Source of the DNA: Candidatus Brevefilum sp.
GTDB taxonomy: Bacteria > Chloroflexota > Anaerolineae > Anaerolineales > Anaerolineaceae
Reading direction: 5' to 3'
Assembly: GCA_007119455.1 (NCBI GenBank)
Contig: SKPR01000175.1
Span: 1-8,639 of the forward strand
DNA: 8,639 bases
The notes below the pieces were generated by a model. That model searched no databases. It worked only from the letters and a program-made list of their open reading frames with translations, and was not told the origin of the DNA. Shown piece after piece: positions 1 through 6,594 of the stretch (its first letter is position 1; each line of letters starts with the position of its first letter). A program made the position numbers and the translations under genes.

Positions 1-601
1 CCTGTGAAATTGACCCGGCGCTCGATTCCATTTCGGGCCTATAGACGGTCTGGATGGAATCCACCACCAGCATCCGGGGATTGACCGTCTGCACATGGTT
101 CAGGATGGCATCCAAATTGGTTTCAGTTACCAGAAATAGATCTTCAGGTAGTTCAATCGCCCCATTGCCTGACCCTCGCAGCAGGCGGATCGCGCGCATT
201 TTGATCTGCCGGGCCGATTCTTCGCCAGATACATAAAGCACCCGGTTACCGGCAGCCAGTTGCAGGGCGACCTGCAGCATCAGAGTCGACTTGCCAATCC
301 CCGGGTCACCGCCGATCAGGACAATCGAACCCGGAACGACCCCATTTCCCAAAACTCGTGAAAATTCCTCAATCGGCACTGCAATGCGATCTTCCTGTTC
401 ACCTTCGATTTCACTGAGACGTTGGGGGTCAGAAAAACCGCCCAGGCCATGTGCATTTACACGGCGCAGGGCGGTGTTATTGTCTTGAATGATTTCCTCG
501 ACCAAGCTATCCCATGCATTGCATTGGGGACAGCGACCCAGGGCTTTCGGAGCAGTCCGGCCGCATTCCTGGCAGACGTAACGCGTCCTGGTCTTGGTCA
601 T
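1..601 (-). CDS. radA: DNA repair protein RadA, N-terminal 200 codons (runs off the left edge)
   Basis: RadA (Sms) is a RecA-like ATPase and hexameric helicase that drives branch migration during homologous recombination. Translating the minus strand from the ATG at 601-599 gives 200 open codons. They include a four-cysteine zinc finger (C10-x2-C13, C24-x2-C27), a Walker A motif GGDPGIGKST (residues 97-106), the RadA-typical SGEES (125-129) and a Walker B segment MLVVDSIQT ending around D181. The family is about 450 residues long, so the KNRFG motif and the Lon-like C-terminal domain lie outside the window. The start codon is 3 bases beyond the clpC stop, which implies co-transcription and probable translational coupling; only a weak GGA-type ribosome site is visible, inside the clpC end. 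One oddity is that the usually conserved tryptophan after the first cysteine pair (PKWxG) is alanine here (PKALG). Family assignment is very secure. Confidence 0.96.
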   Translation of the reverse strand, partial: MTKTRTRYVCQECGRTAPKALGRCPQCNAWDSLVEEIIQDNNTALRRVNAHGLGGFSDPQRLSEIEGEQEDRIAVPIEEFSRVLGNGVVPGSIVLIGGDPGIGKSTLMLQVALQLAAGNRVLYVSGEESARQIKMRAIRLLRGSGNGAIELPEDLFLVTETNLDAILNHVQTVNPRMLVVDSIQTVYRPEMESSAGSISQ

Positions 602-604
602 CCT

Positions 605-3136
605 TTACATTCCAACAGCGGCCAAATCAGGTTCTTCCGTCTGATCGCTCTGATGATCACGCTTCATAACGATCTTTTGGACTTCTGTACCGTCTTCTTG
701 CGTGGTTTCTACGTCCACGAGGATGTTCTGGCCATCTTCAAACTCTTTAGCCAATAAGGCATCCGACAGACGATCTTCAATTTTACGCTGAATGACCCTG
801 CGGAGCGGTCGTGCACCCATTTCCGGATTATAACCTTCATCCGCCAGCAACATCAGGGCTTCTTCCGACGCACGGATGTGAATCTCGTTATCCACCAGAC
901 GTTGATTGACCTTTTCAATTTCGAGTTTAACGATCTTCTGAATATCCTCTTTCGTCAGGGAGCGGAAGACAATCACGCCATCTAACCGATTGATAAATTC
1001 AGGGCGGAAACTCCGTTTGAGCGCGTCCATCAATTTTTTGCGCATTTCTTTATAGGCGCTTGCTTCTTCTTCAGCCTCGTCCACGGTCAGCGAAAAGCCA
1101 AAGGTGGATTGGCGCTGGATCATATCCGCACCGACATTGGTGGTCATGATGATGATTGCATTGCGGAAATCAACTTTATGGCCTCGGGCATCTGTCAGGT
1201 GGCCTTCTTCCATAATCTGCAGGAGCATATTGTGCGCTTCAGGATGGGCCTTTTCGATTTCATCAAAGACAATAATCGAGTAAGGTCGCCGGCGGATGGC
1301 TTCGGTCAGCTGACCGGCATCTTCATAACCGACATATCCTGGAGGTGCACCGACCAACCTGCTGACGCTGTGACGTTCCATGAACTCCGACATATCCAGT
1401 TGGATCAGGGCATCCTCGCTGCCGAACATGAATCCGGCCAGGGCTTTGGTCAACTCTGTCTTCCCAACACCTGTCGGCCCCAGGAAGATGAAGGAACCAA
1501 CCGGGCGGGCAGGATCTTTGAGTCCGGCCCGGGCACGGCGGATGGCCTTCGAGATGGTTTCAATGGCTTCATTCTGTCCGATGATGTGTTCAGCGAGTTT
1601 GTTTTCCATATCCAGCAAGCGTGCTGATTCTTCGGTCTCAAGCTGCATGAGCGGGACACCCGTCCACATGGAAATCACTTCAGCGATATCTTCTGTGGTC
1701 ACATGGGGGCTGGTCGCGCGATCCCAAACATTGCGGATATCTTCAAGTTTTTCTTCAAGTTCATCAATCTGGGTCTGGAAGTCTTCCACCATGTCGTAGG
1801 CTTCATCTTCCCGAGCCATTTCAAGCCGACTGCGAAGATCCCGCAGTTCGGTGATGATCTCCTTAGCGTTTACAGCTGCCGGGCTTTTATACATTCTTAC
1901 CCGGGAGGCCGATTCATCAATCAGGTCAATGGCCTTGTCCGGCAGAAAACGGTCACTCACATACCGGTCGGTGAGCTTTGCCGCCGATTCGAGGGCGTCG
2001 TCTTCAATGGTCAACCGGTGATGGTCTTCATAGGCTGAACGGACTCCATAAAGGATTTCTATCGTTTCCTCAATCGTTGGCTCCGAAACAATAATGGGCT
2101 GGAACCGTCGTTCAAGGGCTGCATCACTCTCGATATTCTTGCGATATTCTTCGAGGGTGGTGGCGCCGATCACCTGCAACTCACCCCGTGACAGGGCGGG
2201 TTTAAGAATATTGGCAGCATCCACGGATGATCCGGCTGAACCGGCACCAACCAGCATGTGCACCTCATCAATAAACAGGATGGCATCGGATGATTTCAAT
2301 TCATCGATGACTCTTTTCAGGCGCTCCTCAAATTGACCGCGATACATCGTCCCGGCCACAAGTGAACCAACATCGAGCTGTAGCAGGCGCCTGTCGAGCA
2401 GGGGTGCTGGCACATCACCTTCGATGATCCGTTGGGCCAGGCCTTCCACAATGGCGGTTTTACCCACACCGGGTTCACCGATCAGGGCGGGGTTATTCTT
2501 GGTGCGGCGAGCAAGGATCTGGATCACACGCTCAATCTCTGTCTGGCGCCCGATGACGGGGTCCAGTTTGTTATCCTCAGCCAATGATGTCAGGTCTGTT
2601 GCCAGTTGATCAACCAGCGGGGTTTTCTCCGGGTCTTTCTTTTCAGCCCGGCGGCGCCCACGGCTTGATTTACCGGTCAACGCTGGCCGGGATTCACTCT
2701 GCGATTCTCGCAGAACCCGGTCGGTCTGACGGCGGATCTGTTCGGTGGTCACACCTAACTTGCTGAGCATGTTCATCGCCTCGCAATTGCTCAGGCGGGT
2801 CAATCCAAATAATAAATGTTCTGTGCCAACGGATTTCTGGCCTTTCTTGCGGGCCTCCTCCATGGCATAGGGAATCACCTGTTGCATACCGGGTGAAAGT
2901 GTGATCGTTCCGGTATGGTCTCCATAACCAATCTCTTTTTCGACCATTGCCTTAACACGTTCTGCTTCCAGGCCCAGGTCACGCAATACACGGCTGGCAA
3001 CGCTGCCTTCCAGTTCAATCAATCCAATCAAAAGATGCTCAGTACTGATCTGGGGCTTGCGTAAACGTTCTGCTTGTTTTTGAGCCAGGCTGAGTACTTG
3101 ACGTGCTTTTGGCGTAAAATTATCTATTCCAGCCAC
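605..3136 (-). CDS. clpC: ATP-dependent Clp protease ATP-binding subunit ClpC
   Basis: ClpC is a Hsp100 AAA+ unfoldase that feeds substrates to the ClpP peptidase in the cytoplasm. The 843 residues show the full ClpC order. A double Clp-N repeat covers about 5-70 and 80-143, each copy with a TEHLL motif (E33, E106). The first AAA+ domain has Walker A GEPGVGKT (220-227), Walker B with D290-E291 and arginine-finger segment ALERRF (340-345). A coiled-coil middle domain lies at about 420-475. The second AAA+ domain has Walker A GPTGVGKT (553-560), Walker B FDEIEKAH (624-631), FGF (679-681) where the ClpP-docking loop tripeptide sits, and sensor-2 GARPLRR (774-780). The middle domain separates it from ClpA and ClpE, and its single-hairpin size from ClpB. 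The linker at 150-170 is unusually basic (GRRR) and the last 30 residues are an acidic tail. The start is GTG, fixed by a strong AAGGAGG six bases upstream. It is followed by radA; no ctsR, mcsA or mcsB lies upstream. Confidence 0.97.
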   Translation of the reverse strand: MAGIDNFTPKARQVLSLAQKQAERLRKPQISTEHLLIGLIELEGSVASRVLRDLGLEAERVKAMVEKEIGYGDHTGTITLSPGMQQVIPYAMEEARKKGQKSVGTEHLLFGLTRLSNCEAMNMLSKLGVTTEQIRRQTDRVLRESQSESRPALTGKSSRGRRRAEKKDPEKTPLVDQLATDLTSLAEDNKLDPVIGRQTEIERVIQILARRTKNNPALIGEPGVGKTAIVEGLAQRIIEGDVPAPLLDRRLLQLDVGSLVAGTMYRGQFEERLKRVIDELKSSDAILFIDEVHMLVGAGSAGSSVDAANILKPALSRGELQVIGATTLEEYRKNIESDAALERRFQPIIVSEPTIEETIEILYGVRSAYEDHHRLTIEDDALESAAKLTDRYVSDRFLPDKAIDLIDESASRVRMYKSPAAVNAKEIITELRDLRSRLEMAREDEAYDMVEDFQTQIDELEEKLEDIRNVWDRATSPHVTTEDIAEVISMWTGVPLMQLETEESARLLDMENKLAEHIIGQNEAIETISKAIRRARAGLKDPARPVGSFIFLGPTGVGKTELTKALAGFMFGSEDALIQLDMSEFMERHSVSRLVGAPPGYVGYEDAGQLTEAIRRRPYSIIVFDEIEKAHPEAHNMLLQIMEEGHLTDARGHKVDFRNAIIIMTTNVGADMIQRQSTFGFSLTVDEAEEEASAYKEMRKKLMDALKRSFRPEFINRLDGVIVFRSLTKEDIQKIVKLEIEKVNQRLVDNEIHIRASEEALMLLADEGYNPEMGARPLRRVIQRKIEDRLSDALLAKEFEDGQNILVDVETTQEDGTEVQKIVMKRDHQSDQTEEPDLAAVGM

Positions 3137-3142
3137 GGCTTA

Positions 3143-3149
3143 CCTCCTT
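3143..3149 (-). promoter_or_regulatory. Ribosome-binding site of clpC
   Basis: The minus strand reads AAGGAGG, a near-perfect anti-16S match, followed by six bases (TAAGCC) and then GTG at 3136-3134. It decides the GTG start for clpC and implies efficient initiation. Confidence 0.88.
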
Positions 3150-3173
3150 GATAAATTCGGTTTTTTAAATACA

Positions 3174-3216
3174 CCCCTGGATTGTCAAGCGATAGTGTCT
3201 AAATCGAGTCCAGGGG
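3174..3216. repeat. 8-bp perfect inverted repeat in the clpC leader (possible operator)
   Basis: CCCCTGGA at 3174-3181 and TCCAGGGG at 3209-3216 are exact reverse complements separated by 27 bases. A TTGACA hexamer on the minus strand (3188-3183) lies between the arms. The downstream sequence is followed only at a poor spacing (about 15) by a TAAAAA-like -10. The placement fits an operator over a proximal promoter, or two half-sites about three and a half helical turns apart (35 bases between equivalent arm positions). It does not match CIRCE or the CtsR direct repeat. Function is inferred. Confidence 0.45.
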
Positions 3217-3239
3217 AAGTTGTAGACCCTAGCAACTTC
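3216..3239. repeat. Hairpin-forming inverted repeat in the clpC leader
   Basis: GAAGTTG at 3216-3222 pairs with CAACTTC at 3233-3239. Three more pairs (TAG 3223-3225 with CTA 3229-3231) extend the stem past a one-base bulge, G3232, leaving a 3-base loop. Neither strand has a following T-run, so it is not a canonical intrinsic terminator. Its outer arm shares base 3216 with the neighbouring 8-bp inverted repeat, so the two form one composite element in the clpC 5' leader. It could be an RNA hairpin or a repressor site. Confidence 0.45.
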
Positions 3240-3339
3240 AAATTTTAAATTGACGACAAAAGTTCTTCGTATAGACTTTCTTTTTAAGGTCTGATTTGAT
3301 TCTACCAAAATTTATCCGAAAAGGAACATCTGTACAGGC

Positions 3340-3368
3340 ATTATAATAGAATGTTAATATTTGTTCAA
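3340..3368 (-). promoter_or_regulatory. Probable sigma-70-type promoter for clpC-radA
   Basis: On the minus strand, TTGAAC (3368-3363) is followed by a 17-base spacer and a consensus TATAAT (3345-3340). The -35 matches four of six consensus bases. The element starts two bases past the stop codon of the acetyltransferase gene, so clpC can be transcribed independently of the genes before it. Predicted initiation near 3333 gives a leader of about 195 bases that contains both inverted repeats described above. Confidence 0.6.
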
Positions 3369-3370
3369 TT

Positions 3371-3799
3371 TTATACCAGCTTTTTTCTGAAAAACACTTC
3401 ACCCACACCCCCTTGATTAATGCCATTGATCGCGCCGCACTCTTCAAAACCCATATGGCGATGCCAGGCTTGCGGCGCTGGTTCATCCATTTGAGATGAG
3501 CTATACAGGACTTCGTGCCCTTTTCCTCGAAGAAAATCCTCACAAAAACCAAGTAGTTTCCGGCTATAACCTTTTTTCCGGTGCTGTTCTTCGATTTTGA
3601 TCAAAGCAATATAAGGCACAAGTGACCACAAAAACTCCAACCAGAGCTGCCCTACCGGGGTTCCACCAACAACCAATAGAAACACTTCCTCATTCTTAAT
3701 TTTTTCTACCACCCTTTCACCAGGTAAAGGTTGGACAACGGTCAGATACTTCAGGTCAGCATGGTCTGCCATCCTTATCACAACATATTCTTTCCGCAT
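3371..3799 (-). CDS. GNAT-family N-acetyltransferase
   Basis: GNAT enzymes transfer acetyl from acetyl-CoA to an amine on a small molecule or protein; the substrate here cannot be read from sequence. The 142 residues are a normal single-domain length. The acetyl-CoA pyrophosphate-binding motif A is at about 65-90, with the loop HRKKGYSRKLL (73-83) matching R/Q-x-x-G-x-G/A except that the last position is serine. A C-terminal motif-B-like segment has SSSQMDE (100-106) and WHRHMGFEECG (112-122), the usual short helix followed by a GF/GY turn. The ATG start (3799-3797) is supported by GAGGAGGT five bases upstream, which overlaps the stop codon of the metallophosphoesterase gene. The two genes are therefore very probably one operon. 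No export signal is seen, so it should be cytoplasmic. Confidence 0.88.
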   Translation of the reverse strand: MRKEYVVIRMADHADLKYLTVVQPLPGERVVEKIKNEEVFLLVVGGTPVGQLWLEFLWSLVPYIALIKIEEQHRKKGYSRKLLGFCEDFLRGKGHEVLYSSSQMDEPAPQAWHRHMGFEECGAINGINQGGVGEVFFRKKLV

Positions 3800-3804
3800 A
3801 GCCG

Positions 3805-3812
3805 ACCTCCTC
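3805..3812 (-). promoter_or_regulatory. Ribosome-binding site of the GNAT gene, overlapping the upstream stop codon
   Basis: The minus strand reads GAGGAGGT (3812-3805), five bases before the ATG at 3799. The first two bases belong to the TGA stop codon of the metallophosphoesterase gene (3813-3811). The overlap supports co-transcription and re-initiation by terminating ribosomes. Confidence 0.85.
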
Positions 3813-4683
3813 AGAACATAAATTGCCAGGGAAAGTCCGCCTCGGCTGCCAACCAGACCTCATCCGGGATAATCTCAGTGTTTTCATAACCAGCCTCCCG
3901 AGCTTTCTGACGAGCAAACAAGATATAATCCATGGCCGTGTTTTCACCGGTCAGTATACTTTCTAAAAAAGCCCGCGCCAGGGGCCGGTTGTCCTCCAGA
4001 AAACCCGATGATTTAAAGACCTGAATCACCGCACCAAGATCGTAAGGTACATGATGCAGCGTCGGTATCCACCTGTGATTGTCCCAGGTGAGGGTGGCAT
4101 AACTGGCCCGGGTGTCCCCATCCAGGTTGTTGCTGACCGAACCCGGGTTCACCGCCAGCTTGCCATCCTGCCTGAGTATTTCCGGCAGATGCGTGTGGGC
4201 AAAAACTAAAATATTTTCATTCACCATCCTGAGCGCCCTGGTAAAAACGTCTGGTTCCTTATGTGGGAAGACCAGCTTATTCACATCCCAGGGTGCACCA
4301 TGGATGATCCGCACTGGCTCGACATCAGGTGGATCAATGACCCGTTGTTCAGGAAGGTTTTCCAGAAAACGCAGATGTTTTGTGTCCAATTGTTCGTAGA
4401 TCCAACGCCCCATATCAAATTGCCGGTGCGTCCACCAGGCCTCCGGCGCACGCCCACGGAACATTTTGAGCATATTTACCTCGCCATTACCCAAAATGAA
4501 ACGGCAACCCAAATCCATTAAACGCGAAAATACAGCTACAGGTTGCGGACCACCTAAAAAGTCACCGGCTACAATGATCTCATCCAGGCTGCCGGGTTGC
4601 ATATCAGCAACCACAGCCTCAAGTGCGGGCAAAATGCCATGAATATCCGCAAGGACGGCCAGTCGATATCTCCCCTCTATCAT
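3811..4683 (-). CDS. Calcineurin-like metallophosphoesterase (Metallophos_2 / YfcE-like family)
   Basis: Members hydrolyse phosphomono- or phosphodiesters with a two-metal centre; the substrate is unknown here. Numbered from the ATG at 4683, the metal-ligand motifs run in order: DIHG (D13, H15), GDFLGGP (D41), GNGE (N66), HGA (H128) and AHTH (H163, H165), then NPGSV (179-183), typical of YfcE-like enzymes. The third motif lacks the histidine of the canonical GNHE, as is common in this subfamily. About 100 residues beyond the catalytic core form a C-terminal extension of unknown role. The protein is 290 residues. An in-frame TTG at 4692 would add three residues, but ATG is preferred because a GGA lies nine bases upstream of it and nothing better precedes the TTG. 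No signal peptide is seen. It is the first gene of a pair with the GNAT gene, 11 bases apart. Confidence 0.9.
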   Translation of the reverse strand: MIEGRYRLAVLADIHGILPALEAVVADMQPGSLDEIIVAGDFLGGPQPVAVFSRLMDLGCRFILGNGEVNMLKMFRGRAPEAWWTHRQFDMGRWIYEQLDTKHLRFLENLPEQRVIDPPDVEPVRIIHGAPWDVNKLVFPHKEPDVFTRALRMVNENILVFAHTHLPEILRQDGKLAVNPGSVSNNLDGDTRASYATLTWDNHRWIPTLHHVPYDLGAVIQVFKSSGFLEDNRPLARAFLESILTGENTAMDYILFARQKAREAGYENTEIIPDEVWLAAEADFPWQFMF

Positions 4684-4772
4684 AAATCGCAATCCATCAG
4701 CCAGTTCAGTCTCATAAAACAGTTCCCAGTGAACAATCGGTCATAGACGAACGTTAACACCCGTTTTGGGGT

Positions 4773-5786
4773 TTATTCAATGACGATATTTCCGGTGCTG
4801 ATGTTTTCTACGATCACAAAAATATGAAATTGCGATTCGTCGAAACCGGCAGTCTGGTAAATCCCCTCATCCCGGCCTTCTCGCCCGCTGACCCTTTGTA
4901 CCCAATCTGGCCTGATCAGATCCCCTGTGCCTCCCCGCTGTACTTCAACCTGAAGAGCCACATTCTCTGGCACCGAAAGGATCATCCTGCCGGTTGAGCC
5001 ATCGAGGCGCAGGGTTAGGTTGCTTTGCTCTGGCAAAACAATCTCCAATGCGCCTGTACTGCCGTCAAACCTGGCCTCATAGCCGGTTTCCGAACCTGGC
5101 AGGACCACACGGCTGGCACCTGTCCCCCCATCAAATTCAAACTGATCCAGCCGTATTCCGGACAGATCAAGCTCAGACCGGCCAACACTGGCATCCACAA
5201 ACAGGTTAAAGGGTACATTTGGGCTGAGGCCGATCCGCCAACCTGCCAGAACTTCGTCATCCACATCAGGAATAAACCAGGAAAACCACCCCCGAAAACC
5301 CGTTCTTTCCAGGCTGATTTGCTTGGCTTCGCCGCCTGAAACTGTGAAATCTACATCGCCATAATGGCGGATCTCAGCTTCGATCAGATTGTTCGAATTT
5401 TCTAATGGAAAAAGCCATACTTCTTCCACAGAGAGATCCAGGACAAATGTGGCCGAGGTCGTGTTGCCCAGCGGTACTTCAAAGGTCTCGGTTCGGATCT
5501 CGGGCCTGTCGTTGATATTCAGTTCGTCACCGCGCAGTAACACGAGCACCACACCTGCAACCAGCGCCAGGGCCAGCAGAACACCCACTAAGGGTAACCT
5601 TCTGGAGAAAAGCACATCCAGTCCGGCCATGATGATCAACACCGGCCAGAGCCGTAACAAAATCCATAAATTTTCAGACGGGATGACACCGAGATTCACC
5701 AGCAACCAGATAGCACCTGCGCCGATTAACATGATCGGCCAGAAAAATGACTGGTGAGGTCGATACTGGCGATTATAATTTGACAT
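4773..5786 (-). CDS. LiaF-like membrane protein: three TM segments plus beta-repeat domain
   Basis: Proteins of this type resemble LiaF/LiaI-like envelope-stress proteins, with an N-terminal DUF5668-type membrane module and a 'toast-rack' or adhesin-like beta domain. The 337 residues show a short N-terminus, three hydrophobic segments (about 14-33, 39-60 and 64-84), then a soluble domain of about 250 residues. That domain contains tandem 21-22-residue repeats starting at 198, 219, 241 and 262, most with a D-G-S/G-T-G opening and a short beta strand such as EIVLP. A degenerate fifth copy begins near 283. The ATG at 5786 has GGAAGGA eight bases upstream. It is divergent from the FHA-winged-helix regulator, which could control it. 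In the Lia system LiaF restrains a histidine kinase, but no kinase or LiaR-type regulator is present here, so a Lia role is not shown. The topology prediction is firm; the function is not. Confidence 0.82.
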   Translation of the reverse strand: MSNYNRQYRPHQSFFWPIMLIGAGAIWLLVNLGVIPSENLWILLRLWPVLIIMAGLDVLFSRRLPLVGVLLALALVAGVVLVLLRGDELNINDRPEIRTETFEVPLGNTTSATFVLDLSVEEVWLFPLENSNNLIEAEIRHYGDVDFTVSGGEAKQISLERTGFRGWFSWFIPDVDDEVLAGWRIGLSPNVPFNLFVDASVGRSELDLSGIRLDQFEFDGGTGASRVVLPGSETGYEARFDGSTGALEIVLPEQSNLTLRLDGSTGRMILSVPENVALQVEVQRGGTGDLIRPDWVQRVSGREGRDEGIYQTAGFDESQFHIFVIVENISTGNIVIE

Positions 5787-5794
5787 TTATTACG

Positions 5795-5801
5795 TCCTTC
5801 C
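5795..5801 (-). promoter_or_regulatory. Ribosome-binding site of the LiaF-like gene
   Basis: The minus strand reads GGAAGGA (5801-5795), eight bases before the ATG at 5786. It supports that start over any internal one. Confidence 0.7.
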
Positions 5802-5822
5802 ACAAAAATCTTGCGATTATTG

Positions 5823-5874
5823 TTTATAGATAATCTTCTAACCTGTATAATATAATTATAGCAAGATCGAACAA
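5823..5874. promoter_or_regulatory. Overlapping divergent promoters between the LiaF-like gene and the FHA regulator
   Basis: On the plus strand TTTATA (5823-5828), a 17-base spacer and a consensus TATAAT (5846-5851) form a promoter for the FHA gene, with a leader of about 60 bases. On the minus strand TTGTTC (5874-5869), a 16-base spacer and TATTAT (5852-5847) form a promoter for the LiaF-like gene. A second minus-strand TATAAT at 5860-5855 is an alternative -10. The opposing -10 elements share the same A+T-rich core, so one bound regulator could affect both genes. The hexamers are visible; their use is inferred. Confidence 0.5.
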
Positions 5875-5919
5875 GAAGCGTGCTTAATGAATTTATCCGG
5901 ACTTTCATAATCATAAACG

Positions 5920-6588
5920 ATGTTTAATACAAACCAAGACGAATTCCCCCTGATAATTGCCCAATCTGGTCCGCTGGAAGGCCAACGCTGGAAGATCAAA
6001 TCCGAGCTGATTTTGGGCCGCGACCCCGATTGTGAGATCGTCATTCCTCTCCGTCAGGTGTCAAGACGCCATACGCGCATTGCCCCGGGTGAAGCAGGCA
6101 CGACTATAGAAGATCTGGGTAGTAAGAATGGTACTTATCTGAATGGCAGGCGGTTGCAGGACACCGCTATCCTCGAAGAGGGGGACGAAATCCAGATATC
6201 CCTTGCTCAGGATTTTATCTACTTAAGCTCGGATGCTACCATGCCCCTGGATGAGCTTCCCCTCGAATTTCATCGGCATCGCCTGCGTATGGATCCTGGC
6301 GCTCGCCGAGTTTGGATACTGAATCAGGAGATTGATCCTCCCTTATCGGCATCTCAGTTTAATTTGCTGCTGCTACTTTATGAACAATCCGGGGAAGTGG
6401 TACCCAGGCTTGAAATCATCGAATCCGTGTGGGGAAATTCTGCAGGGGGTGTATCCGAGCAGGCCCTTGACGCGCTCGTCCGACGCCTGCGCGATCGCCT
6501 GGCCGAAATTGACCCGCACTGGGAATATATCGTGACCGTTCGTGGCCACGGATTGCGCCTTGACAACCCCCCGATGACACAGTCGTGA
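5920..6588 (+). CDS. FHA domain / OmpR-type winged-helix transcriptional regulator
   Basis: The 222 residues combine two modules. An N-terminal FHA domain (about 10-105) binds phosphothreonine peptides and keeps its signature residues: GRD (33-35), SRRH (48-51) and GSKNGT-x2-NG (67-76). A C-terminal PhoB/OmpR-type winged helix (about 118-216) includes LSASQFNLLLLL (142-153), the recognition-helix region EQALDALVRRLRDRL (180-194) and the wing IVTVRGHGLRL (204-214). There is no receiver domain, so input is probably a Thr-phosphorylated partner, or the FHA may bind a phosphorylated site on the same protein, instead of Asp phosphorylation. The ATG at 5920 has no clear ribosome-binding site. The gene is divergent from the LiaF-like gene and convergent with the CpXC gene. 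Protein class is secure; targets and cognate kinase are unknown. Confidence 0.92.
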   Translation: MFNTNQDEFPLIIAQSGPLEGQRWKIKSELILGRDPDCEIVIPLRQVSRRHTRIAPGEAGTTIEDLGSKNGTYLNGRRLQDTAILEEGDEIQISLAQDFIYLSSDATMPLDELPLEFHRHRLRMDPGARRVWILNQEIDPPLSASQFNLLLLLYEQSGEVVPRLEIIESVWGNSAGGVSEQALDALVRRLRDRLAEIDPHWEYIVTVRGHGLRLDNPPMTQS

Positions 6589-6594
6589 TGAAAA

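Noticed and set aside
1109..1799. Long open frames on the plus strand inside clpC (for example 1109-1627 and 1380-1799)
   Set aside because: They lie antisense to highly conserved ClpC coding sequence, have no ribosome-binding sites or recognisable domains, and reflect codon bias on the opposite strand.
3137..3370. CIRCE or CtsR operator upstream of clpC
   Set aside because: Neither the TTAGCACTC-N9-GAGTGCTAA pattern nor the GGTCAAA direct repeat is present.
3238..3552. Minus-strand frame of 104 codons overlapping the GNAT 3' end
   Set aside because: It overlaps the conserved GNAT C-terminus in another frame and runs into the predicted clpC promoter, with no start-site support.
4693..4772. 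Short hairpins between the LiaF-like gene and the metallophosphoesterase as a terminator
   Set aside because: The best stems are only 4 bp (ACCC/GGGT and GTTC/GAAC) and no adequate T-run follows. The gap could hold a promoter, but no convincing hexamer pair was found.
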